15,618 nucleotides of DNA, taken from assembly GCA_003162555.1 (NCBI GenBank), contig PMNQ01000062.1, forward strand, positions 1 through 15,618, read 5' to 3'. The notes under the pieces are model-generated. The model made no database searches and was not told the origin of the DNA. It saw only the letters and a program-made list of their open reading frames with translations. This stretch comes from Gammaproteobacteria bacterium. GTDB lineage: Bacteria > Pseudomonadota > Gammaproteobacteria > Steroidobacterales > Steroidobacteraceae. The position numbers were made by a program, and so were the translations under genes. Positions 7,112 through 14,132 of this stretch are shown here, in pieces. How positions within the stretch are numbered: position 1 is the first letter of the stretch; every line of letters starts with the position of its first letter.

Positions 7112-8721
7112 TCGAAGGCCTCAGCGCGCACTTCGATGACACTCACCTGGCGGCGTGCGGCGAATGCCTTAAGCGCGCGCGTGAGCCCTTCGGTGCTGTC
7201 AATGAGCTGGTGCGCATAGCCGTAGGCGCGAGCGATGTGGCTGAAGTCCGGTGGCCGCACGTCGACGCCCACCGGAACAATGTGCGCGGCCAGCATCGCC
7301 GATTTGATCTCGCGGTAACCATAGTTGTTCCAGACGATGATCGCAGACCAGGCATCGACATCGCGCGGCACCGCCAGCTCGCCGAGCGAAAACTGCAGGC
7401 CACCATCGCCAACCAGGCACACCACCGGCCGGTCGGGCGCGGCCAGGCCCGCACCGGTTGATGCAGGCAGCGCGTAGCCGAGCGTGCCGTAGCCAGTGGC
7501 GCTGTTGAACCAGGAACCGGGGCGCGCCGCTGCGAAACCCAGGTTGCCCGCGTACACGGTCTGCGTCGAATCGCCGACCAGGATCGCATCAGGCACTGTG
7601 TCGCGTATGCAATCGAGAAACGCGATCTCGCGGCGCATGGCCGGAGACAGTTCCGCCAGCGCGGCGGCGGTGACGTCCTTCACGCGCTGCGCACCGCTGC
7701 CGGAGCGCGCAGGCCCCAGCTGCTGCGCCAGCAGTCCTTTCATGGCGGCGCGCGCATCGGCGCGCAGCGCCAGCGCCGGACGCGCGTTGCGCGTGAGCTG
7801 CGAGGCGTCGATGTCGACGCGGATGAGATTGGGGTGCGCGGGAAAATCCGCGACGCAGTAAGCGTCGTAGTCGGTCTGACCGAGCTCGGTGCCCACCGCA
7901 AGCACGACATCGGCGGCCGCGATCATGCTGCGCACGGCGCCCAAAGTCGGGCTCACTGAAACGCCCAGCGCGTGTTCCGGCGGCAGCAGCCCGCGCGCGT
8001 TGATCGTCATGACCAGTGGCGCATCGAGCCGCTCGGCGAGCTGGCGCAACTCCGCGCCTGCCGCCAGCGCACCGCCGCCTGCCAGAATCAGTGGCGTCTT
8101 CGCGCCGCGCAGCCGCGAAGCCGCGTCGGCCAGTGCGTCTGCCGGAGCCACAGGCAAGGCCGATGCAACACTGGGTGCTGACGCTTTCGCAGGCACCGGG
8201 AGGCCCGCGGCATCCTCAGTCATCAGGTCGCGCGGAATCTCGATGTAGGCGGGACGCGGCCGCGAGCTCGCAAATCCCGCAAAGGCTTCGGCGATGGCCT
8301 CGGGGAGCTCTGCAGGCTTGCCAATGCGCCGGCTCAATCCGGAAACCCGTGCGGCCACGCCGAGCTGGTCCGTCATCTCGTGCAGGTAGCCGCGGCCGGT
8401 GCCAATCTCGCTGCGGCGGTTTTCGCTCGCGATCACCAGCAGCGGAATCGAATCGCCGTAGGCCTGGCCCATGGCGGTGACAATGTTCGTGAGCCCGGGT
8501 CCGGTGATGGTAAAGCACACGCCGGGCATGCGCGCGACACGCGCGTAGCCGTCAGCCATGAAGCCGAGCCCCTGCTCGTGGCGCCCGGTCACGTGCCGGA
8601 TGCGGGAACCGGCCAGGCCACGATACAGCTCGATGTTGTGGACACCGGGTATGCCAAATACGTGCTGCACACCCTGCGCCTCGAGAGTCTCGATCAGGTA
8701 GCTCCCGAGCGTCTTCTTCAT
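7108..8721 (-). CDS. aruI: TPP-dependent decarboxylase, AruI-like (2-ketoarginine decarboxylase)
   Basis: A 537-residue thiamine-diphosphate enzyme of the acetolactate synthase/decarboxylase superfamily, predicted to convert 2-ketoarginine (5-guanidino-2-oxopentanoate) to 4-guanidinobutyraldehyde in the arginine transaminase pathway. The N-terminal PYR domain (1-165) contains GIPGVHNIELYRGL (23-36) and the catalytic Glu E49 in GRHEQG. The middle domain is about 190-335. The C-terminal PP domain has the cofactor motif from GDGG (438-441) to NNYGY (465-469). The GVHNIELYRGL and GTGRGYLHE motifs match my memory of annotated 5-guanidino-2-oxopentanoate decarboxylases; a true biosynthetic IlvB would sit with ilvN. 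The ATG at 8721 was chosen because AGGA lies seven bases upstream and the family N-terminus begins there; an in-frame start at 8874 would add 51 residues encoded over queC. It overlaps the aminotransferase by 4 nt. Sulfopyruvate- or phosphonopyruvate-type decarboxylases are alternatives. Confidence 0.82.
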   Translation of the reverse strand: MKKTLGSYLIETLEAQGVQHVFGIPGVHNIELYRGLAGSRIRHVTGRHEQGLGFMADGYARVARMPGVCFTITGPGLTNIVTAMGQAYGDSIPLLVIASENRRSEIGTGRGYLHEMTDQLGVAARVSGLSRRIGKPAELPEAIAEAFAGFASSRPRPAYIEIPRDLMTEDAAGLPVPAKASAPSVASALPVAPADALADAASRLRGAKTPLILAGGGALAAGAELRQLAERLDAPLVMTINARGLLPPEHALGVSVSPTLGAVRSMIAAADVVLAVGTELGQTDYDAYCVADFPAHPNLIRVDIDASQLTRNARPALALRADARAAMKGLLAQQLGPARSGSGAQRVKDVTAAALAELSPAMRREIAFLDCIRDTVPDAILVGDSTQTVYAGNLGFAAARPGSWFNSATGYGTLGYALPASTGAGLAAPDRPVVCLVGDGGLQFSLGELAVPRDVDAWSAIIVWNNYGYREIKSAMLAAHIVPVGVDVRPPDFSHIARAYGYAHQLIDSTEGLTRALKAFAARRQVSVIEVRAEAFE

Positions 8722-8757
8722 GCGATTCCTGCCGATTTTATGGGCCGCATCATACCT

Positions 8758-8772
8758 TGCGGCCCGGCCGCA
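8758..8772. promoter_or_regulatory. GC-rich palindrome in the queC-aruI gap, possible operator
   Basis: TGCGGCC-C-GGCCGCA is a perfect 15-nt palindrome four bases after the queC stop. A related near-palindrome ATGGGCCGCAT lies at 8740-8750, and TATGAT (minus strand, 8749-8754) overlaps it by two bases. This could be an operator at a promoter for the aruI operon, or a weak hairpin after queC. No convincing -35 and no T-tract are present, so neither reading is firm. Confidence 0.35.
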
Positions 8773-8776
8773 GGCA

Positions 8777-9466
8777 TCAGGCGTAGCGGGTCGGATCGGC
8801 AACGCCGGCAGCCAGGAATCCCTCGCGGCGCAAGCGGCAGGAATCGCAGCGGCCGCAACCGCGCCCTTGCGCATCCGCCTGGTAGCAGGACACCGTCATC
8901 GCGTAGTCGACGCCCAGGCTTAAGCCCTCGCGGATGATGCGATCCTTGCTCCAGTGCTGAAGCGGCGCGTGGATCTGCAACGCCGCTCCTTCCACTCCCG
9001 CACGCGTGGCGAGCCGTGCCAGCCGTTGGAACGCGGCGATGAATTCCGGCCGGCAATCGGGGTAACCGGAGTAATCGACCGCGTTGACGCCTATGACCAG
9101 ATGCCGCGCGCCCAGCACCTCGGCCCAGGCCAGCGCCAGCGACAGCAGCACCGTATTGCGCGCGGGCACGTAGGTGATGGGGATGCCGCTGCTCGGCCGT
9201 TCAGGTACGGCAATGGCGGTATCGGTGAGCGCCGAGCCGCCGAGTGCGCCCAGATCCACGTGCATGGTGCGGTGTTCCCGTGCGCCGAGCGCGAGCGCTA
9301 CGCGCGCGGCGGCCTCGAGTTCGCTGTGATGACGCTGGCCATAGGCGACCGACAGCGCGTAGCACTCGTAGTGCTGTGAGCGCGCCCAGGCCAGCGCCGT
9401 GGCGGAGTCGAGCCCACCGGAGAGCAGCACGACCGCGCGCTGCGGCGCGGACTCGTCAGCGGCCAC
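8777..9466 (-). CDS. queC: 7-cyano-7-deazaguanine (preQ0) synthase
   Basis: Converts 7-carboxy-7-deazaguanine to preQ0 with ammonia and ATP in the cytoplasm, on the route to queuosine. The protein is 229 residues with this start. The PP-loop is SGGLDS (16-21), near the N-terminus as expected. [13 protein letters not shown] (104-116) and [14 protein letters not shown] (129-142) are typical of the family. The zinc site is C194, C204, C207 and C210 (SCYQ...GCGRCDSC). There is no ATG close to the PP-loop. GTG at 9466 was chosen because GGGGTGA sits five bases upstream; GTG at 9475 is the alternative. The gene overlaps the end of queE by 11 nt, and QueE makes its substrate. Confidence 0.95.
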   Translation of the reverse strand: MAADESAPQRAVVLLSGGLDSATALAWARSQHYECYALSVAYGQRHHSELEAAARVALALGAREHRTMHVDLGALGGSALTDTAIAVPERPSSGIPITYVPARNTVLLSLALAWAEVLGARHLVIGVNAVDYSGYPDCRPEFIAAFQRLARLATRAGVEGAALQIHAPLQHWSKDRIIREGLSLGVDYAMTVSCYQADAQGRGCGRCDSCRLRREGFLAAGVADPTRYA

Positions 9467-10106
9467 GCTCTTCACCCCACAACAGCTTGTGCAGCTGCAC
9501 CTGGAACCGCACCGGCAGACGATCGGCGAGTATCCACTCGGCAAGCGTACGCGGCTCGAGCTGTCCGTAGCTCGGCGAGAACAACACACCGCAGCGCTGG
9601 TGCAGCGCCTGCCCGGTCAGCAGCGCGCGGCTCCACTCATAGTCCGCGCGCGAGGTGATCACGAACTTGATCTGGTCAATCGGTCCGAGCGTCTGCAACT
9701 GCGGGTACAGATTGCGCGGTTCTTCGCCGGACCCCGGCGTCTTGACGTCGACGACGCGGCTCACGCGCGGATCGATCCCCTCAACGCTCAGCGCGCCGCT
9801 GGTTTCGAGTGAGACGCGAAAGCCGCGCTCGCACAGTTCGTGCAGCAATGTGACGCAGGCGCGTTGCGCCAGCGGCTCGCCGCCGGTCACGCACACATCA
9901 TGGGTATCGAACTGCGCGACGCGCTCGAGGATGTCGGGCAGGCTCCACCACTCCCCGCCATGGAAGGCGTAGGCCGTATCGCAGTAGTGGCAGCGCAGCG
10001 GGCAACCGGTGAGCCGCACGAATACTGTCGGCATGCCGGCAAATTGCGCCTCGCCCTGCAGCGAGTGGAAAATCTCGGTGAGCTTCAGCCGCGGCGCGGA
10101 ACTCAA
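9456..10106 (-). CDS. queE: 7-carboxy-7-deazaguanine synthase (radical SAM)
   Basis: Radical-SAM enzyme that rearranges 6-carboxytetrahydropterin to 7-carboxy-7-deazaguanine. The protein has 216 residues. The 4Fe-4S motif CPLRCHYC gives C35, C39 and C42 (CX3CX2C). [14 protein letters not shown] (11-24) is the family N-terminus, and VTGGEPL (73-79) is the SAM-contacting GGE motif. [11 protein letters not shown] near the C-terminus is typical. The start is TTG at 10106, overlapping the cpoB stop as TTGA with GGAAGG just upstream; no ATG or GTG lies between this TTG and the conserved N-terminus. Translation is probably coupled to cpoB. It makes the substrate of the next gene, queC. Confidence 0.95.
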   Translation of the reverse strand: MSSAPRLKLTEIFHSLQGEAQFAGMPTVFVRLTGCPLRCHYCDTAYAFHGGEWWSLPDILERVAQFDTHDVCVTGGEPLAQRACVTLLHELCERGFRVSLETSGALSVEGIDPRVSRVVDVKTPGSGEEPRNLYPQLQTLGPIDQIKFVITSRADYEWSRALLTGQALHQRCGVLFSPSYGQLEPRTLAEWILADRLPVRFQVQLHKLLWGEERGR

Positions 10107-10906
10107 TGCCCTTCCGGCGGCAGTTTGCGCAGCCGTTCCTGCGCCAGCCGCGCGGCCTCACTGTCGGGAAAGCGCGCGACGACCTGTTGCAGCGTGGCGC
10201 GGGCCGCCGTGAGATGCTTTTGTTCGAACTGCGTATAGCCGAGCTTGAGCAGCGCGTCCGGCGCCTTGCGCGAGGCGGGCCAGCGTTCGCCAACCGTGCG
10301 GAACGCCGTCGCGGCGTGGTCGTAGTCGCGCGTCACGTAGTAGGCCTCGCCGATCCAGTATTGCGCGTTGTCGAGCAGCGAACTCGACGGATAGCGGGTC
10401 ATCAGATCCTGGAAGCCGGTGATCGCATCGGCATAGCTGCCGCCCTTGAGCTTGTCGAATGCTGCGTTGTACGCCGCCTGGTCGTCGCCGGCCGCGCCAC
10501 CCGCGCTGGCACTGGCACCCGCGGCAGCGGCGCCGCTGGCGCCTGCGATGCCCACGGTGCCGGCAGATCCGGCAGTGCCCGCAGTTCCCTGCATCGAGCG
10601 CGCTGCGCCTTCGAGCACGGCGAGGCGCCGATCCAGATCAGCGTACAGATCTCGCTGCGACTTGCGCACCGTGTCGCTGCCGTTCTGCAGCACTTCCACA
10701 CTGCCACGCAGTTCGCGCAATTGCGCCTCGAGGGCGTCGATGCGGCGCGACATGTCGACCAGGCTCTGATTGCTCACCACGCGCTCGACGCCACCTAGCC
10801 GTGTGTCGAGGTCGTTGAGCTTGATCTGCACCGGGTCTTCGGCCGGATTGCTGGCGCAGCCGGCCAGCAGCAGCGCGCAGCACGATGACAGCAGCAGCGT
10901 CTTCAT
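10103..10906 (-). CDS. cpoB: Cell division coordinator CpoB (YbgF), predicted lipoprotein form
   Basis: Periplasmic TolA-associated protein which in E. coli coordinates outer-membrane constriction with septal peptidoglycan synthesis by PBP1B. The protein has 267 residues. It has a signal peptide with a lipobox (LLAGC, C17), a coiled-coil trimerisation segment (about 28-103), a Gly-X-X repeat linker (107-127) extending into an Ala/Gly-rich stretch (to about 140), and a C-terminal TPR domain (about 143-262) with YPSSSLLDNAQYWIGEAYY (172-190). The lipobox is odd, since E. coli CpoB is a soluble periplasmic protein; alanine at +2 would predict outer-membrane sorting. It starts 12 nt after the pal stop and overlaps queE by 4 nt. 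Confidence 0.95.
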   Translation of the reverse strand: MKTLLLSSCCALLLAGCASNPAEDPVQIKLNDLDTRLGGVERVVSNQSLVDMSRRIDALEAQLRELRGSVEVLQNGSDTVRKSQRDLYADLDRRLAVLEGAARSMQGTAGTAGSAGTVGIAGASGAAAAGASASAGGAAGDDQAAYNAAFDKLKGGSYADAITGFQDLMTRYPSSSLLDNAQYWIGEAYYVTRDYDHAATAFRTVGERWPASRKAPDALLKLGYTQFEQKHLTAARATLQQVVARFPDSEAARLAQERLRKLPPEGH

Positions 10907-10918
10907 GCGTATTGAAAC

Positions 10919-11455
10919 CTAGTTCAGGTAGACGAATTCCACGCGCCGGTTCTTGGCCCAGTCCTCTTCGGTCTGGCCGGCGGCTGCGGGACGCTCCTCG
11001 CCATAACTCACGGTGGCGATCTGGCCTTCGCCGACGCCTTGCAGCAGCAAGGCGCGGCGCACGGCCTGCGCGCGCCGCTCGCCAAGGCCGATGTTGTATT
11101 CAGGCGAGCCGCGCTCATCGGTATGCCCCTCGAGGCGCACGCGAATGCTGGCGTTGGCTGCTATTGCATGCGCATGCGCGGCGATGACCGAGACGAACTC
11201 CGGCCGGATCTCGGCGCTGTCGAAATCGAAGTACACCAGCCGCGCGACACCGGCCGGCGCGGACGCTCCACTCACGCCGCCGCTGCCGACAGTGCCGGCA
11301 TTTGCGGCCATGCCGTCGCCGGACGAGCTGGCGTCGGATGTGGCGGCGCCAGCAGTGCTGGCTGTGGGCGCCGGCTTGACGGCGCTCTTGCCCGAGCAAC
11401 CCGCGGTCAGCAGCAGCGTGGCGCTGGTCAGCGCGAGGATGAGGTTTCTGTACAT
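10919..11455 (-). CDS. pal: Peptidoglycan-associated lipoprotein Pal
   Basis: Outer-membrane lipoprotein that binds peptidoglycan and TolB, tethering the envelope layers at the division site. With the chosen start it has 178 residues. The signal peptide ends in lipobox LLTAGC (C20) with serine at +2. A Gly/Ala/Ser/Thr linker follows (about 24-69), then the OmpA-like domain (71-177), with GHTDERGSPEYNIGLGERRA (110-129) and the diaminopimelate-binding NRRVEF (169-174). ATG at 11455 was chosen because it places the lipoprotein signal at the N-terminus, with GGAG nine bases upstream. An in-frame ATG at 11488 would add 11 residues before it. It lies 36 nt after tolB. Confidence 0.97.
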   Translation of the reverse strand: MYRNLILALTSATLLLTAGCSGKSAVKPAPTASTAGAATSDASSSGDGMAANAGTVGSGGVSGASAPAGVARLVYFDFDSAEIRPEFVSVIAAHAHAIAANASIRVRLEGHTDERGSPEYNIGLGERRAQAVRRALLLQGVGEGQIATVSYGEERPAAAGQTEEDWAKNRRVEFVYLN

Positions 11456-11491
11456 CGGCAAATACTCCACATCAGTTTCCCAATTCATTTC

Positions 11492-12808
11492 CTAGGGGCT
11501 CGTGAACGGGCCCCAGACCGGTTCGCGCACATCGCCGCGATCCGATTTGAGGCGCTGCGATACCTGTCCATCGATGGCCACCGTCTCGAGTGTACCGCGG
11601 CCGCCGGCACGGCCGGCGTAGATCAGCGTCATGCCGTTGGGCGAGAAGCTCGGCGACTCGTCCAGGCTGCCGCGCGTCAGCACCCGCACGCCGCCGTTGG
11701 CCAGATCCTGCACGGCGATACGATAGTCGGAACCCTCGCGCGTGACCAGCGCCAGCGAACGCCCGTCGGGCGACGGCCGGGGCCGCGCGTTATAGGGTGA
11801 ATCGAAGCTGATGCGCTGCACGCGCTGGTGCTGTGCGACGTCGGTGCGGTAGATCTGCGGACCACCCGATCGATCGGAGGTGAAATAGAGGTTGGCGCCG
11901 TCGGCGCTCCAGGCCGGTTCAGTGTCGATGGCCGGATCATCCGTGATGCGGGTCAGCGCCTGCGTGGCCAGGTCGAGCACGTAGATGTCGAGATTGCCGC
12001 CGGTGCCAGAGAGCGTAAGCGCAAGCCGATGCCCGTCGGGCGACCAGGCCGGCGCGCCGTTGACGCCTGCGCGCGCCGACACACGCTGCCGCTGGCCGGT
12101 GCGCAGCTGCTGCACGATGATCGCCGCCACGCGGTCTTCAAAGGAAACGTACGCCAGCCATTGGCCGTCCGCCGACCAGGCCGGCGACATGATCGGTTGG
12201 TGCGAGTCGAGTATGACCTGCGCATTCTCGCCGTCCGAATCCGCGATGATCAGCTGGAAATGCTGCGACGGCGGCGCGCCGTCGACCGCCACGTAGGCAA
12301 TGCGCGTGGCGAAGGCGCCGCGCGTGCCCATGATTTTCTGGTACACGAAGTCGCTCAACTGGTGCGCCGCGGACCGCGGGTTCGCGGCACTGGCCGTCAC
12401 TCGAATATTGCCCAGCGCCGCGCCGCTGAGCGTGTTGACGAGTTCGCAGTCAATGACGGAGCGCGCCGCATCGACGGGAGCCACTCTGCCCACCAGCACA
12501 TAGTCGGCGCCGTCCGCGTGCCAGTCAGCCGCCACGACTTCGCTGGCCCTGGCGGGGAGCCGGTGCATGTTGCGCCGTTCCATGCTGCGGAAGCGCCCGC
12601 TGCCGTCCAGGTCATGCTGCACGACCGCCGCGTAATCAAAAGCGCCGCTGCCGGACGCTGCCGACAGCGGCACGATGGCGATCGGAATCGGATCGGTCAC
12701 GCCCTTGGTGATGTCGATCTGCAGTTCTGCATGCGCCGCTGCGGCGCAGGCCAGGCCTATGAAAAGCAGGCTCGCGGCCTTCACTCGATTGCTTCGATTG
12801 CTGCTCAC
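11492..12808 (-). CDS. tolB: Tol-Pal system protein TolB
   Basis: Periplasmic protein that binds Pal and the TolA C-terminus and hands Pal over for relocation during division. The protein has 438 residues, the usual length. The signal peptide ends AHA|EL (after residue 27), exposing ELQIDITKG, the N-terminal TolA-interacting strand. An N-terminal alpha/beta domain follows (to about 165). The six-bladed propeller is marked by PD40 repeats such as PAWSADGQWLAYVSFE (209-224), APAWSPDGHRLAL, EPAWSADGANLYFTSDRSG and SPSFSPNGMTLIYAGR. It starts at GTG (12808), nine nt after the tolA stop; an in-frame GTG at 12784 would trim the basic N-terminus. No strong ribosome-binding site precedes either one. 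Confidence 0.96.
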   Translation of the reverse strand: MSSNRSNRVKAASLLFIGLACAAAAHAELQIDITKGVTDPIPIAIVPLSAASGSGAFDYAAVVQHDLDGSGRFRSMERRNMHRLPARASEVVAADWHADGADYVLVGRVAPVDAARSVIDCELVNTLSGAALGNIRVTASAANPRSAAHQLSDFVYQKIMGTRGAFATRIAYVAVDGAPPSQHFQLIIADSDGENAQVILDSHQPIMSPAWSADGQWLAYVSFEDRVAAIIVQQLRTGQRQRVSARAGVNGAPAWSPDGHRLALTLSGTGGNLDIYVLDLATQALTRITDDPAIDTEPAWSADGANLYFTSDRSGGPQIYRTDVAQHQRVQRISFDSPYNARPRPSPDGRSLALVTREGSDYRIAVQDLANGGVRVLTRGSLDESPSFSPNGMTLIYAGRAGGRGTLETVAIDGQVSQRLKSDRGDVREPVWGPFTSP

Positions 12809-12817
12809 GTGCGCTGC

Positions 12818-13669
12818 TCACTCGTCGGGATGGAAATTGAACTTCAGATTGCGATCGAACAGGTCCGGATTCGACGGCGACGGCAGCGGAGATGCGCGGT
12901 AGACCGCCGTCTTGATGGACTCGCGCACTGCGTCGTCGCCATTGCAGCTGCCGATCTCCACGCTTGTCACCACGCCACCCGGCACCTGCGTGACGCGCAC
13001 TTCGCAGTTTAACCCAGCGCGCGCACCCGGCGGGCGATTCCACGCCTGGGTCACACGGTCGCGGATCAGCGACAGCCACGCCGTAGCGGCAGCGCTCCCA
13101 CGTGCCGCGTTGATGCGTTCTTCTTCCGCCAGTTGCGCACGCAGTTCCGACTCGCGGCGCGCCTTGTCCTTGGCGTGCTGCGCGGCTTCCGCCGCCTTGG
13201 CCGCCGCTGCCTTGTTTGCTGCAGCCTCCTGTTCGCGCTGGCGGGATTCGGCCGCCGCCTGCTCGCGCTGCTCACGCATCTCGCGTTCGTGCTCGGCGCG
13301 CTCATCAGCGGCGCGCTGCTGCTCTTCGTGCCTTTGCTGCTCGCGTTGCTGCTGTTCGCGCTGCTCCTGCGCGTGTGTGTCCTGTTGTGGCGGCGGTGGC
13401 GCGGGCGCCGGCACGGGTGCGGGCGCAGGCGCAGGCGCAGGCGCGGTCTCCGTCGGCGCAGTGCTGGCCGTGTCCGCGGGTGCTGGAGTCATCGACTTGT
13501 CGATGACTATCGTCGCCTCGATCGCGAGCTGCTGCGGTGCGGGCTTCGGGTCGCGATAGCGCCAATAACCCCAGCCCAGCAGGCCCAGTACCGCACCGTG
13601 AAAGAGGAGTGATAGCAGCACGGCCTGCAAGCGCCCGGCGCCGCCACCGCCCTGCCGAGCGAGGTTCAT
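12818..13669 (-). CDS. tolA: Cell-envelope integrity protein TolA
   Basis: Inner-membrane protein that transmits the TolQR proton-driven force across the periplasm to TolB-Pal. The protein has 283 residues, short of the 421 in E. coli. One membrane segment (about 15-35) carries the SxxxH motif (S20, H24) that contacts TolQ. A proline/alanine-repeat segment (about 61-95) follows, then a long charged helix rich in Gln, Glu, Arg and Ala (about 98-190). The C-terminal domain III (about 193-283) has NCEVRV and IGSCNG (C222, C242), a conserved possible disulfide pair, and ASPLPSP. The long linker is compositionally biased but in frame throughout. Its ATG overlaps the tolR stop as ATGA. Confidence 0.95.
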   Translation of the reverse strand: MNLARQGGGGAGRLQAVLLSLLFHGAVLGLLGWGYWRYRDPKPAPQQLAIEATIVIDKSMTPAPADTASTAPTETAPAPAPAPAPVPAPAPPPPQQDTHAQEQREQQQREQQRHEEQQRAADERAEHEREMREQREQAAAESRQREQEAAANKAAAAKAAEAAQHAKDKARRESELRAQLAEEERINAARGSAAATAWLSLIRDRVTQAWNRPPGARAGLNCEVRVTQVPGGVVTSVEIGSCNGDDAVRESIKTAVYRASPLPSPSNPDLFDRNLKFNFHPDE

Positions 13670-14115
13670 GGCCGCGGTGCGGCTGGCGGAGGCAAGGGCT
13701 CCGTGAGAAATCCGACCTTGCTGGCGCCCGCCTGCTGCAGCATGACCATGGCGGCGACCACACGTCCGTAATTCACCGCCGCATCACCCTTGACGAGTAC
13801 GACCCGCTGCGGTGCACGGCGCAGCGCCGCTGTCGCGCGCACCAGCGCCGTGGCGTCGTCGATGGGTTGCAGCGGCGTCGCGCCCACATTCAGGTACAGA
13901 CGTCCGCGCGCATCGACCGACAGCACCAGCGGCTCGATGTTGTTGACCGCCCGCGCGTCGATCGGTTCCGCGGCCGCCTTCGGCAGCTCGACCTTGATGC
14001 CCTGAGTCAGCAACGGTGCGGTGATCATGAAAATGATCAATAGCACCAGCATCACGTCGATGTACGGCACGACGTTGATCTCGGCCATGAGCCGGCGTTT
14101 GGGTCGACTGGTCAC
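13666..14115 (-). CDS. tolR: Tol-Pal motor protein TolR
   Basis: ExbD/TolR family stator partner of TolQ in the inner membrane. The protein has 149 residues. A short basic cytoplasmic N-terminus (RPKRR) is followed by EINVVPYIDVMLVLLIIFMI (12-31), the single membrane segment. D20 is the proton-carrying aspartate (D23 in E. coli). The periplasmic domain follows (about 40-140). The start is GTG at 14115, kept because the basic residues before the membrane segment are typical; an ATG at 14088 would remove them. It is separated from tolQ by 17 nt and overlaps tolA by 4 nt. Confidence 0.96.
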   Translation of the reverse strand: MTSRPKRRLMAEINVVPYIDVMLVLLIIFMITAPLLTQGIKVELPKAAAEPIDARAVNNIEPLVLSVDARGRLYLNVGATPLQPIDDATALVRATAALRRAPQRVVLVKGDAAVNYGRVVAAMVMLQQAGASKVGFLTEPLPPPAAPRP

Positions 14116-14132
14116 CTGGAGCCTGTTAACAC

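Noticed and set aside
6077..7219. Plus-strand open frame of 380 codons
   Set aside because: Antisense to the aminotransferase gene; Arg/His-rich composition typical of a shadow frame.
7108..8874. Longer aruI reading from 8874 and annotation as acetolactate synthase (ilvB)
   Set aside because: The extra 51 residues are out-of-frame queC sequence and the real start has a ribosome-binding site. No ilvN is adjacent, and the motifs and the AruH-like neighbour favour 2-ketoarginine decarboxylase.
8777..9589. Longer queC start at 9589
   Set aside because: The added N-terminus (Cys/Arg/Ser-rich) is out-of-frame queE sequence and QueC proteins begin only a few residues before the PP-loop.
11828..13012. 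Plus-strand open frame of 394 codons
   Set aside because: Antisense to tolB and tolA; low-complexity Arg/Val/Ala composition and no recognisable domain.
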